50,409 nucleotides of DNA, taken from positions 1 to 50,409 of the forward strand of contig JAAENC010000801.1 of the NCBI GenBank assembly GCA_024224815.1, given 5' to 3'. The position numbers and the translations under genes are program-made. This document shows, piece by piece, positions 43,109-50,409 of the stretch. This DNA is from Chloroflexota bacterium. Lineage in GTDB: Bacteria; Chloroflexota; Anaerolineae; Anaerolineales; Villigracilaceae. Numbering within the stretch: position 1 is the stretch's first letter; every line of letters starts with the position of its first letter. The notes below the pieces were generated by a model. The model was not told the origin of the DNA. It searched no databases and worked only from the letters and a program-made list of their open reading frames with translations.

Positions 43109-43837
43109 TTAGTGTACAAAAAACCAAGTTAATATCCATGTTAGTGTAATTATTAATTCAGATAATATAAGTCTATGGGCAATAAGAGTGCCTCCAGGTT
43201 TTATTAGAGATGTAATAATGACAGCAATAATTACCAGTGTGATACACCCCCAAAGAACTATGTTTGCTCCTGTAACACCTGCTAATAAAATGCTAAGAAT
43301 AATTAGTAAAATTCTGTATCTTTTAAATCCTAAAGGGATAAGCAATTGGTACAAATTACGCTTTAAAGTAGGCTTGCACTTTTTTACATATTGGATAGCT
43401 TCGGGATACTCTTTCAAGTAAGTTAATATTTCAGCTATCTGTAAATTGACATTGTCTAGCTTTGGGTAAAGTCTCAATATAATATGATAGTGCTCAAGAG
43501 CTTTTTGAGGATGTTTTATAGAGTGATAACCTAATAGATAATGAGCAAATATAGCGTCTGGATATGTCTCTACAAGGTTAGAAGCTATATTTATTGCATC
43601 TGAAGTTTTTCCTTGCGCAGAAGCTAATAACATTTTGGCTTCCTGACAGTAGCGTGTCTCTAGCTTTTTTTCAAGAGTTTTAATTACGAGAGACGCTTTT
43701 TTTGCATCACCATGCACGATGTAACTTAGAGCCAAAAAGCATTTTGAAATTTTACCTTGAATAACTGTTTCTTCTATAAGGCTAGGTAAAGTGTTTTGTT
43801 GTTTGTATACAAGATCTTTATAGAGTTCTCTTTCCAT
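43109..43837 (-). CDS. TPR-like membrane protein
   Basis: This 242-residue protein has a helical repeat region (residues ~1-165) with TPR-like units such as 'HPQKALEHYHIILRLYPKLD'. Two membrane helices follow near residues 180-205 and 220-240. Base composition is more A/T-rich than the flanking genes. Its start directly abuts the stop of the upstream frame-disrupted gene (43838), which suggests an operon of small membrane proteins. The function is unknown. Confidence 0.7.
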   Translation of the reverse strand: MERELYKDLVYKQQNTLPSLIEETVIQGKISKCFLALSYIVHGDAKKASLVIKTLEKKLETRYCQEAKMLLASAQGKTSDAINIASNLVETYPDAIFAHYLLGYHSIKHPQKALEHYHIILRLYPKLDNVNLQIAEILTYLKEYPEAIQYVKKCKPTLKRNLYQLLIPLGFKRYRILLIILSILLAGVTGANIVLWGCITLVIIAVIITSLIKPGGTLIAHRLILSELIITLTWILTWFFVH

Positions 43838-44285
43838 TTATATGTCCTTCTTTAGGATAAGGTAGTATTGCTCGTTGAAATAAATAAAAGAACTAGAACT
43901 TGGTAAAACAAGCAGAAATGTTCCGAGTAAGAATAAGGCATCGTTTCCTAAAATATATTTAGGGCCAAGCCAATCTCCTGCTACAAAGAAAAACGCAAGA
44001 AGATTGAAGACTAGAAAAGGAGAGAGCGCGAGAAAATATATTAATACTCGTGTAGACTTCTTTTTTTTTCGAATGTGCTATTGAAACTGAAAAGTTTCCT
44101 GCTATAAAAAAATAAGGAAAAAACAGAGGAAATGCCAAGAAAATAGCACCTAAGAAGCCTCCTGCTATATTAGGGAATGTTGACTCTCTACCCAATGCAA
44201 TAGCAAGCCAATATGGATCAAAAATAGCATAAAAGAAAATAAATCCTAGCAGAAAAATTCCGGTAGTTTTGAGCCCTATTTTCAC
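43838..44285 (-). pseudogene. membrane protein gene frameshifted at a nine-base homopolymer
   Basis: The 5' part (44285 to about 44070) encodes hydrophobic segments ('TTGIFLLGFIFFYAIFDPYW', then 'FPNIAGGFLGAIFLAFPLFF'). At a run of nine A on the minus strand (44069-44061) the frame is lost. Reading with eight A instead, the protein continues 'STRVLIYFLALSPFLVFNLL', 'VAGDWLGPKYILG' and ends 'YYLILKKDI' at TAA 43838-43840, immediately before ATG 43837 of the next gene. The match of hydrophobic pattern and the tight junction show that both parts belong together. It may be a true frameshift, a sequencing error, or a gene expressed through slippage on the A-run. Confidence 0.65.
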
Positions 44286-44313
44286 GCTACCAAGCTTTTT
44301 TTATTCATCTAAA

Positions 44314-44549
44314 TTATTCTCCAACTAATTTGCAAATTCTTTTGGTGTTCACATTCTCGTCTGTGTTTTGTTCTTCTCTTGAAAGTCTTAAATCTTGAAT
44401 ACTATTTTGGTTATGAAAATAATCCCAGTTATCTGCAGGGCATATTATGTTTCTAGATTAAGGATAGTGATATTGTTTTCCCTCTTGTTGCTAACTAGCT
44501 TCGAAAAGAGATTAGGCGTTAGATGATTTTTGCTATCAAAATTACCTAT
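44314..44549 (-). pseudogene. degraded gene fragment in the 44286-44541 gap
   Basis: Between two minus-strand membrane-protein genes, one frame reads 'IGNFDSKNHLTPNLFSKLVS' then 'NKRENNITILNLET' and a stop. A shifted frame continues 'IICPADNWDYFHNQNSIQDL' then 'RLSREEQNTDEN' and 'KRICKLVGE' to TAA 44314-44316. Both halves look like natural coding sequence (charged and polar helix patterns). However, the only start-like codons at the head of the frame are ATA or CTG, and a frameshift divides it. It is probably a dead or dying gene of about 78 codons. The family is unknown. Confidence 0.4.
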
Positions 44550-45198
44550 GTTCAGGCTGTTGCTCTATTATTTTCCCTTTTTCTTCTTGCCACTGTTTCC
44601 AGAATTGTTGAGCAAAAGATGCAGATTGCCATACTAATAGAAAATGAAATAATATGCCAATAGCGGCGTATCCTATGAGCCCGTTAGTAAAGGCTCTTGT
44701 CATCTTTGATAAAGTTACACCTGTAAATCCCATTATAGGTAGAACCCAAAGTAAAGAGCGTCCAAGTCTAGTTTTAGGTGCAAAAAGTTCTTTGTGAAAA
44801 GAATTAGACAGTTTTTGATTTACAAAAGGCAAAATCTGGACAATTGGGTACATTAATGCTAGAGGAATTATCCATATCAAATTTGGAAGACTTGGAGAAA
44901 TTAGATTGAATATCAATCCTCCAAAATAGACTGGTAACAAATTAGTTGTAATTAGATACTTTAGTAACCAAAGTTCTTGTTTGCGAAGCAATCTCCAGCC
45001 TATGAGTATAAACACTGCAAATAACAATACAAGATGTGTTTTGGCGACAAGGCATGCAACGGGATAATTAAACCAACCACTGGAAAGAGGGGCAGGAGTA
45101 ACACCTGATAGTGCAATAGAAAAAAGGGATGCTAACGGGAAAACAATAAGATATAGTGGTAATTTGCTTAGAGATGCTTTCTTTTGTTTCTTATTCAT
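44542..45198 (-). CDS. polytopic membrane protein, unknown
   Basis: From ATG 45198 ('MNKKQKKASLSKLPLYLIVF') this is a 218-residue protein with about six membrane spans and a charged C terminus ('WQEEKGKIIEQQPEHR'). The open frame extends to 45303, but the added residues look non-coding. It is A/T-richer than its surroundings and heads a minus-strand series of membrane-protein genes and remnants (43109-45198) placed between two M20 peptidase paralogues. No family is recognised. Confidence 0.65.
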   Translation of the reverse strand: MNKKQKKASLSKLPLYLIVFPLASLFSIALSGVTPAPLSSGWFNYPVACLVAKTHLVLLFAVFILIGWRLLRKQELWLLKYLITTNLLPVYFGGLIFNLISPSLPNLIWIIPLALMYPIVQILPFVNQKLSNSFHKELFAPKTRLGRSLLWVLPIMGFTGVTLSKMTRAFTNGLIGYAAIGILFHFLLVWQSASFAQQFWKQWQEEKGKIIEQQPEHR

Positions 45199-45416
45199 CG
45201 TTTTGCCTTTGTTGGCTCTAGAATTGATGGTGAAGGAGCCTATGCTGCCAATCGACATCGTGGAAGATGAGAAAGTGTCGGGTTTTTTCACCATGCTGGG
45301 CATTAGTATAAACTCTCCTCCTGTCCGTGGATAGATGATTTACAAAGAGTTTACAACAGCGCTTGTATATATACGCTGCCAGCAAATAAGAGTAGAATAA
45401 GTGCAGGACATCACTT

Positions 45417-46532
45417 ATGAATTTTTCTGCTCGAAAACCCGCCATGATGAAATTATTACAGCAAATGGTCGAGATCGAATCTCCGACCTATGATAAAGCT
45501 GCTGTTAACCGTATGGGGGCTTTGGTCGCACGCGAATCGTCCAGAATTGGCGCAAAAGTAGAAGTTTTGCCCATGCAAGACGTAGGCGATAATATTGTCG
45601 CGCGTTGGGGGGAAGGCGATGGCGGAATCTTGTTGATCGGGCATATTGATACTGTCTTCCCGCTTGGTACGCTCGAAATGATGCCCTTTTATGAAAAATA
45701 TGGCAAAGTTTATGGTCCCGGCACGCTCGATATGAAAAGCGGGCTTGTGATCATGCTTCAGGCCATAGAAGCCTTGCAAGAAGAAGGTAAAGTGCCAAAA
45801 CGCCCCATCACAGCACTTTTTAATACAGACGAAGAAATGGGCAGTTATCATTCGCGTGATTTAGTAGAAAAAATAGCAAAAGAACATGCACTAAGTCTGG
45901 TTTTTGAGCCATGCGAGCATCTCGATGGTGCCTTGCACACATGGCGCAAAGGGACAGGGAAATTTAGCATAAAAGCTCAGGGAAAAGCCGCACACTCCGG
46001 TGGCGCACATCGCAAAGGATTAAACGCCATCGAAGAACTTTCTCACCAGATCGTTAAAGTGCAACAATTAACCGATTACGAAAAGGGCACTACAATTAAC
46101 ATTGGGTCTATGAGCGGAGGGCGCGCGATCAATATTGTGCCCGCCTACGCCGAAGCCGACGGTGATATTCGGATGATGAGCACAGAAGAATATCAGCGCG
46201 TTGAAGATGCTATATTAAATCTTGAGTCGGTTTTGCCAGACGCCGTACTAACAAAACACTGTATCCTTAATCGCCCGCCAATGCCTTTTGATGCCACGAT
46301 GGAAGGGGTCTTTGACAAAGCCTACGAAATTGCCAAAAAAGATGGTTTAGAAATCAAAGCGGGTGGCTCAGGCAGTGCTTCAGACGCAAATTTTGTCGCT
46401 AATCTAAAATTACCCGTACTCGATGGTTTGGGAACAGTGGGCGAAGGTTTTCATTCTGAAGAAGAATATTTCCTGCTCGATAGTTTCATCGAGCGCACCC
46501 AACTCACAGCCGCACTCCTGCGAGATTGGTAA
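45417..46532 (+). CDS. M20-family metallopeptidase (copy 2)
   Basis: This 371-residue paralogue of the enzyme at 41987 is alignable over its whole length. It has the same landmarks: 'LIGHIDTVFPLGTLEMMPFY', 'GPGTLDMKSGLVIMLQA', 'FNTDEEMGSYHSRD', 'AAHSGGAHRKGLNAIEELSH' and 'GSGSASDANFVANLKLPVLD'. All expected zinc ligands are retained, so both copies are probably active, possibly on different substrates. The next gene starts directly after its stop, so they are co-transcribed. Confidence 0.93.
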   Translation: MNFSARKPAMMKLLQQMVEIESPTYDKAAVNRMGALVARESSRIGAKVEVLPMQDVGDNIVARWGEGDGGILLIGHIDTVFPLGTLEMMPFYEKYGKVYGPGTLDMKSGLVIMLQAIEALQEEGKVPKRPITALFNTDEEMGSYHSRDLVEKIAKEHALSLVFEPCEHLDGALHTWRKGTGKFSIKAQGKAAHSGGAHRKGLNAIEELSHQIVKVQQLTDYEKGTTINIGSMSGGRAINIVPAYAEADGDIRMMSTEEYQRVEDAILNLESVLPDAVLTKHCILNRPPMPFDATMEGVFDKAYEIAKKDGLEIKAGGSGSASDANFVANLKLPVLDGLGTVGEGFHSEEEYFLLDSFIERTQLTAALLRDW

Positions 46533-47201
46533 ATGCGCCTTCGTATTTTTCTTTTCCTCCTTTTTATTACAGCTTGTACGCCACAAAAAACGACAGTGGA
46601 TGATGTGCCCCAGCTTCTTTCTCTTTATTCATCATCTGCCACCGAAGCGTGGATGCCGCTTGTCAACACTTGCGCGGAACACTCTCCTTTTGGGCTTGTT
46701 GCGCGTAGTCACAACAGCATCTCGGCAGATATATCTCTGCGTTTAATTGCGCCTGCAAACTCAGCCTTAACCGCCTATCAGATCGACGAAATGGATGTTG
46801 TAATAGTGGGAAACTCGGCAAATCCTGTTGCTGCGTTAACGCAGGAGCAAGTTTTGGCGATTTTTGAAGGCCGTATTCGCAATTGGGCGCAAGTTGGTGG
46901 GGATGATGTCGAAATCTCGCTCTGGGTCTATGAGCCGGAAAATGACCTTCAACAGCTATTTAACGAGACTGCCTTTGAGAAGAGAAAACCTTCTTCTTTA
47001 GCGAAACAAGCCCAAAACATGGAAGAGATGCGCAGCGAAATTGCTAAAGATGCGTATGCGCTGGGGGGCATTTCAAACGCCGAGGGCGATGAGAATTTCC
47101 GCGTCCTGTACGATGTTGGTAGCTTTCCCGTTTTTGCGATTATTCAGGAAGATGCAGAAAAAGAGCTTTTTATACTGCTAAGGTGTTTGCAAGAGGGATA
47201 A
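46533..47201 (+). CDS. periplasmic-binding-protein-like lipoprotein (PstS-like)
   Basis: This 222-residue protein has a lipoprotein signal ('IFLFLLFITAC', Cys15) and a domain resembling phosphate-type substrate-binding proteins (PBP2, PstS-like): 'VVIVGNSANPVAALTQEQVL', 'AIFEGRIRNWAQVGGDD' and a later 'AYALGGISN' segment. PstS-like proteins have 'L....l..IFlG.it.W..v', which fits. It is shorter than true PstS (about 300), so it may be a partial fold or a sensor. No ABC transporter genes are adjacent. ATG 46533 is next to the stop of the M20 gene. Confidence 0.75.
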   Translation: MRLRIFLFLLFITACTPQKTTVDDVPQLLSLYSSSATEAWMPLVNTCAEHSPFGLVARSHNSISADISLRLIAPANSALTAYQIDEMDVVIVGNSANPVAALTQEQVLAIFEGRIRNWAQVGGDDVEISLWVYEPENDLQQLFNETAFEKRKPSSLAKQAQNMEEMRSEIAKDAYALGGISNAEGDENFRVLYDVGSFPVFAIIQEDAEKELFILLRCLQEG

Positions 47202-47252
47202 GAAATGCTATACTGTGAGTTACATTGACGAAAAATCCATTAGGAGGCTTTT

Positions 47253-49676
47253 ATGGAATATGCAATTGGTCCCGATGTTAGTTTTTATCAGGATGATGAT
47301 GATACCCCTGAGGGCATTGATTTCTTTAAACTGCGAGAACGTTCGGATTTTGTAATTATCCGTGCCGGGCAAAACAGATGGATCGACCCTGACTTTAGAA
47401 CAAATTGGAAGGCAGCCAAGAAAGCAGGTTTGCCACGCGGTTCTTATTGGTTTTACGACAGCCGTGTTGAGCCACAGCGCCAGGCAGAGCTTTGGCGTGA
47501 TGCCTTAGAGGGAGATTTAGGCGAATTGCCGCTTTGTGCCGATTTTGAAGAAAGATATGGCGGCCCTTATGAAGGCTGGCGAAAGTGGTATGCCTTTTTG
47601 GAATATCTGAAAGATTTGATGCCCAGTAAAGAGATTATTCTTTATACTGGTTATTATTATTGGTTGGAAAACGCACCAAATGCAGATACGCAGGCAAGTA
47701 GTTTGGAGTATTTCCACCAATATCCGCTTTGGATCGCACGCTACAATGCTACTGAGCCACTTGTGCCTGCACCATGGAAAAAAGATGAGTGGATGCTCTG
47801 GCAATATACCGAGCATGGAGACGGGGAAGCATTTGGTGTAGAGAGCAAGGGAATTGACCTTAATTATTTTAATGGCGATGCTGCTGCTTTTCGGGCGCGT
47901 TTCAATCTCTCTGATGTAGTAACGCCGCCATCGAGCACTGTACGTTATAAAGTGGATTTGAGCTTGCGCAAAACACCAGACAGAAGCGCTGATGCTGTGA
48001 GTGTTTTAGAACAAGATGAGCTTGTAGAACGTCTTGATTCGAGCAATGATGGAAAATGGGTAAAGGTTAAACGTAATAACGGAGATGAAGGCTGGAGTGC
48101 GCTTGAGCATTTAGTACGTCAAGAGGATGATACGCCTGATCCCGACCCTGATCCTGTAGAAAAATGGGGCCGTGTTTTGCCCGCTGCATTAAATGTCCGC
48201 GAAGGTGATAGTGCACTTTTCGCTGTTGTAGGCACACTCAAACAGGATGATGTTGTAAAAATTCTTGAGTATAACGATGACCAGAGTTGGATAAAAGTTT
48301 TGGAAGAACCAGCCGGAATAACCGGCTGGTGCGATGCACGTTATTTCGTTTTCCTGGACGCACCGCCTGATACTGATCCTGACCCCGATCCTGATCCTGA
48401 TCCTGAAACAGATAAGTGGTTCCGCGTGACACCTTATGCTTTGAATGTACGCCAGGGCCCAAGCACAACTTACGCAGTTGCTGGTAAAGTCTTGCAAAAT
48501 GATGTTGTTGAAAAAATCGATATCAACGATGATGAAAAGTGGTTCAAAATCCGAACAGAAGATGGTTTGGTTGGGTGGGTTTATGCAAGCTATTTGGTAG
48601 AAACTGTAGCGCCTGAAAATCCCGACCCCGATCCTGACCCTGATCCTGATCCCGATCCCGATCCTGATCCCGATGTAGAAGAAGGGAATGAGTTACTTGG
48701 TCGTTTTCAGGTGACTGCAACTTCGCTAAATGTACGCGAAAGTGCCAGCACATCTGGTGCTAAGGTAGGAAAGCTCCAAAAGAACGATATCGTAGTTGCT
48801 ACTGAAGCGAATGAAGATGCTTCCTGGCGAAAAATCGAAAAAGGTGACCTTGTTGGTTGGTGTTCTGCACGGTATCTTGTTCGTTACCCTCGACCGACAG
48901 CTGTAAATCAGAAATATTTCAACAAGAGCGTTCGTTATATTCGTGAAATTAGTTCCTCGCCCCGCAAAATGATCACACACGTTTTTGTGGTCGATTTGCA
49001 TTATAAAAAGCTGCATTTCATGGTAACGCCACCTGATCATAATAAGGATGCTGCACCGGTTTGCGGTAGAACGACATCTGAATTTTTAGAGAGACACGGC
49101 ATTCAGATAGCGATCAATGGCGATGGTTATACTTATGTTGACCCTGCTTCCGTTTCAGGAGTTGGTTGCCCCGATGGGCGCGATCTCTTTAATCCCAATA
49201 GTTATGCGGCATCTCGCGGGAAAGTTTATTCCCAGCGGATGAATGCTGATCGACCGATCATGTATATCAATAATAAGAATGAAGTTACTTATGATAAGCC
49301 AAAAGGAGCGATATACAACGCTATTTCTGGTGATCGGATGCTGATTAAAAAAGGGCAACCCGTTGCTGGCTTAGATAATACGACATTGCAGCCACGCACA
49401 GCCGTTGGCACAAACGGGAACGGTCGCTGGATGGTGATAATCGTCGTAGATGGTCGGCAACCGGGATATAGCGAAGGATGCACGCTTAAAGAGCTGGCTG
49501 AAATGCTGATTAAGTTTGGTGGCGTTTATAATGCGATCAATCTTGATGGCGGTGGCTCTTCGGCGATGGTGATTGAGAAAAATGGCGTAGCCGAATTGCT
49601 TAACTCGCCCATCGAAGGTGGTATTGCAGGCAGAGAAAGAAAGGTTGCGAACCATTTGGGTATTGAAATTAAGTAA
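47253..49676 (+). CDS. GH25 lysozyme - four SH3b - phosphodiester glycosidase fusion
   Basis: This 807-residue multidomain protein begins with a GH25 muramidase domain (residues ~5-215): 'GPDVSFYQ', 'DFVIIRAGQN', 'GSYWFYDSR' and 'LCADFEE' with the catalytic Asp/Glu. Four SH3b domains follow near 228-290, 305-365, 390-452 and 483-550, each with 'LNVR' and ending 'GW..A.YLV'-like. Asp-Pro repeat linkers separate them (near 294-302, 370-386 and 456-477). The C-terminal ~245 residues match the phosphodiester glycosidase (NAGPA/DUF2233) fold, ending 'NLDGGGSSAMVIEKNGVAEL'. It probably binds and remodels cell-wall polymers. No signal peptide is visible at the N terminus, so how it leaves the cell is unclear. 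AGGAGG lies before the ATG. Confidence 0.9.
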   Translation: MEYAIGPDVSFYQDDDDTPEGIDFFKLRERSDFVIIRAGQNRWIDPDFRTNWKAAKKAGLPRGSYWFYDSRVEPQRQAELWRDALEGDLGELPLCADFEERYGGPYEGWRKWYAFLEYLKDLMPSKEIILYTGYYYWLENAPNADTQASSLEYFHQYPLWIARYNATEPLVPAPWKKDEWMLWQYTEHGDGEAFGVESKGIDLNYFNGDAAAFRARFNLSDVVTPPSSTVRYKVDLSLRKTPDRSADAVSVLEQDELVERLDSSNDGKWVKVKRNNGDEGWSALEHLVRQEDDTPDPDPDPVEKWGRVLPAALNVREGDSALFAVVGTLKQDDVVKILEYNDDQSWIKVLEEPAGITGWCDARYFVFLDAPPDTDPDPDPDPDPETDKWFRVTPYALNVRQGPSTTYAVAGKVLQNDVVEKIDINDDEKWFKIRTEDGLVGWVYASYLVETVAPENPDPDPDPDPDPDPDPDPDVEEGNELLGRFQVTATSLNVRESASTSGAKVGKLQKNDIVVATEANEDASWRKIEKGDLVGWCSARYLVRYPRPTAVNQKYFNKSVRYIREISSSPRKMITHVFVVDLHYKKLHFMVTPPDHNKDAAPVCGRTTSEFLERHGIQIAINGDGYTYVDPASVSGVGCPDGRDLFNPNSYAASRGKVYSQRMNADRPIMYINNKNEVTYDKPKGAIYNAISGDRMLIKKGQPVAGLDNTTLQPRTAVGTNGNGRWMVIIVVDGRQPGYSEGCTLKELAEMLIKFGGVYNAINLDGGGSSAMVIEKNGVAELLNSPIEGGIAGRERKVANHLGIEIK

Positions 49677-49693
49677 ACAAGTGTCTGACACAA

Positions 49694-49758
49694 AAAAGCC
49701 CCGAAGTTTTTGCGAAGCGCTTCTAGAGAAGCGCAGAAACAAAAACTTCGGGGCTTTT
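49694..49758. terminator. large convergent terminator
   Basis: An 18-bp perfect outer stem (49694-49711 with 49741-49758, AAAAGCCCCGAAGTTTTT) encloses an inner stem GCGCTTCT / AGAAGCGC (49717-49724 with 49727-49734). It is flanked by A and T runs. It serves the plus-strand GH25 gene and the minus-strand Rieske gene. Confidence 0.85.
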
Positions 49759-49781
49759 TACTTTGATGGACTATCGACGCA

Positions 49782-50237
49782 TTATATTCCTTCTATAGGA
49801 ATACCTAAGAAAAGTTGTCCATCCTTCTCTTTAATGACGTAGCTTGTCATAAATCCACTGGCCGGTGAAGCTGTTGCCTTTCCTGTTTTGATCTCAAAAC
49901 GACCTTGATGTGCAGGGCACTCAATTTGCTCATCAATCACCAATCCCTTGGCGAGAATAGCGCCTGCATGCGGGCACTTTCCACACGAAGCGTAATATCC
50001 ATCTTCCAATCGATAAATAGCGTAACGCTCACCCTCGTGTGTGATTCCTATCACATCATTAATTTCAAGCTCTGCAGCTTCAGGAACTGGAATCCAGATA
50101 TGTTCAGCATCAGATTCGATATGAATAGTCTCAGTTGAAACAACATCATCTACTTTCTGCGGGACGAGAGTATCTGGTAATGTAGGTTTAACATGATAGG
50201 CAGGGGTTTTCTGTTGCTTTAAAATGACAGGTATCAT
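49782..50237 (-). CDS. Rieske 2Fe-2S ferredoxin-like protein
   Basis: From ATG 50237 this is a 151-residue protein. The C-terminal ~100 residues are a Rieske domain: 'CPHAGAILAKG' and 'CPAHQGRFEIKTGKA' supply the Cys/His pairs that bind the 2Fe-2S cluster, in the pattern of ring-hydroxylase ferredoxins (e.g. CPHAxxxL...CPxHxGRFDxxTG). The first ~50 residues are of unknown fold. The open frame continues upstream into the insertion sequence (boundary at about 50270), so those residues are spurious. The IS may have removed or replaced the native promoter or N terminus. An electron-transfer role is likely; the partner is unknown. Confidence 0.83.
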   Translation of the reverse strand: MIPVILKQQKTPAYHVKPTLPDTLVPQKVDDVVSTETIHIESDAEHIWIPVPEAAELEINDVIGITHEGERYAIYRLEDGYYASCGKCPHAGAILAKGLVIDEQIECPAHQGRFEIKTGKATASPASGFMTSYVIKEKDGQLFLGIPIEGI

Positions 50238-50269
50238 CTCTTTATAAACGGCAAAAACACTTGGGTAAG

Positions 50270-50409
50270 TGACCTGCCCCCCAAAACCTGATCCAAGTAG
50301 AATGTTACGGATCAGGAAAAAGGAGACAGACAATGCCAAGAAAACGACGCTATTCAACTGAACAGATAATTAAAAAACTGCGAGAAGCGGATGTGCTGCT
50401 GAGTCAGGG
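50270..50409 (+). mobile_element. left end of an IS3-family insertion sequence
   Basis: The segment starting TGACCTGCCCCCCAAAACC (50270) resembles the terminal inverted repeat of IS3-family elements, and the IS transposase orfA begins inside it. The element is cut off by the window end, so the right end and any target duplication cannot be checked. Confidence 0.78.
50333..50409 (+). CDS. IS3-family transposase OrfA (partial)
   Basis: ATG 50333, preceded by AAAGGAGA, begins 'MPRKRRYSTEQIIKKLREAD' and continues 'VLLSQG' to the window edge. The KR-Y-[ST]-x-EQII-x-KLREA-x-VLL start is typical of IS3-family OrfA DNA-binding subunits (helix-turn-helix). Only 25 residues are present. The full element would also encode OrfB by frameshift. 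Confidence 0.85.
   Translation, partial: MPRKRRYSTEQIIKKLREADVLLSQ

Noticed and set aside
45241-45333. 31-codon plus-strand ORF before the second M20 gene
   Set aside because: It reads 'MLPIDIVEDEKVSGFFTML' but has no ribosome binding site and no recognisable relative, and lies in a gap between divergent genes; too weak to call.

Overview
This window looks like chromosomal DNA from a bacterium of the Chloroflexota, most likely an Anaerolineae-like lineage. The placement is an inference from gene content and codon style; there is no rRNA gene here to settle it. GC content is moderate. The window carries mostly housekeeping genes mixed with surface-protein genes. I see no tRNA, rRNA, CRISPR array or prophage. 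The first bases of an IS3-family insertion sequence begin at the right edge (about 50270).

Layout. 0.15-5 kb (minus strand): a TPR membrane protein, rarA, a membrane protein and a HAD hydrolase. 5-12.2 kb: a block bounded by two inverted copies of a ~130 bp repeat (5056-5180 and 12062-12195). It holds a chimeric pseudogene (2Fe-2S domain fused to a lactate-permease tail), a PqqD / HPr-kinase-like / nucleotidyltransferase trio, a Tat-exported protein whose promoter spacer contains a nine-C run, a lactate permease, a CPBP protease and a PspC protein. 12.2-15.7 kb: CoA-transferase subunit B, an alpha/beta hydrolase, a TrkA-N/channel protein and a PP2C-type phosphatase. 15.9-21.5 kb (plus strand): rpmF and fabD, then a cyclic-di-GMP-I riboswitch with terminator ahead of a three-gene WxL-like surface locus, then a phospholipase D-like protein. 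21.5-25.2 kb (minus): an aromatic amino acid operon (aroH, two tandem aroF, tyrA) headed by a promoter, a 27-residue Phe/Tyr-rich leader peptide and an intrinsic terminator, which together form an attenuator. 25.2-34.4 kb (minus): a flavoprotein, acyltransferase, GH114 lipoprotein, secD/secF, M1 peptidase, small P-loop kinase, CoA-transferase subunit A (20 kb from its partner) and two small membrane proteins. 34.6-35.2 kb: a thioredoxin-like lipoprotein whose first active-site Cys codon is an in-frame TGA followed by a SECIS-like hairpin, so probably a selenoprotein. 35.2-39.8 kb (minus): an SDR/DUF2867 protein, a polytopic membrane protein, a lipoprotein and a coiled-coil membrane protein. 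39.9-49.7 kb (plus): tgt, uppP, two paralogous M20 peptidases separated by a decaying minus-strand block of membrane-protein genes, a substrate-binding lipoprotein, and a large GH25-SH3b-phosphodiester glycosidase. The window ends with a minus-strand Rieske protein and the IS3 end.

Regulation visible in the sequence includes a c-di-GMP switch, amino-acid attenuation, a promoter that could be phase-variable, and several promoters whose -10 box lies only 6-7 bases upstream of the start codon, suggesting leaderless mRNAs. The three strongest leads are the selenoprotein (34620-35189), the riboswitch-controlled WxL-like operon (17207-19612) and the aromatic attenuator (25044-25221).
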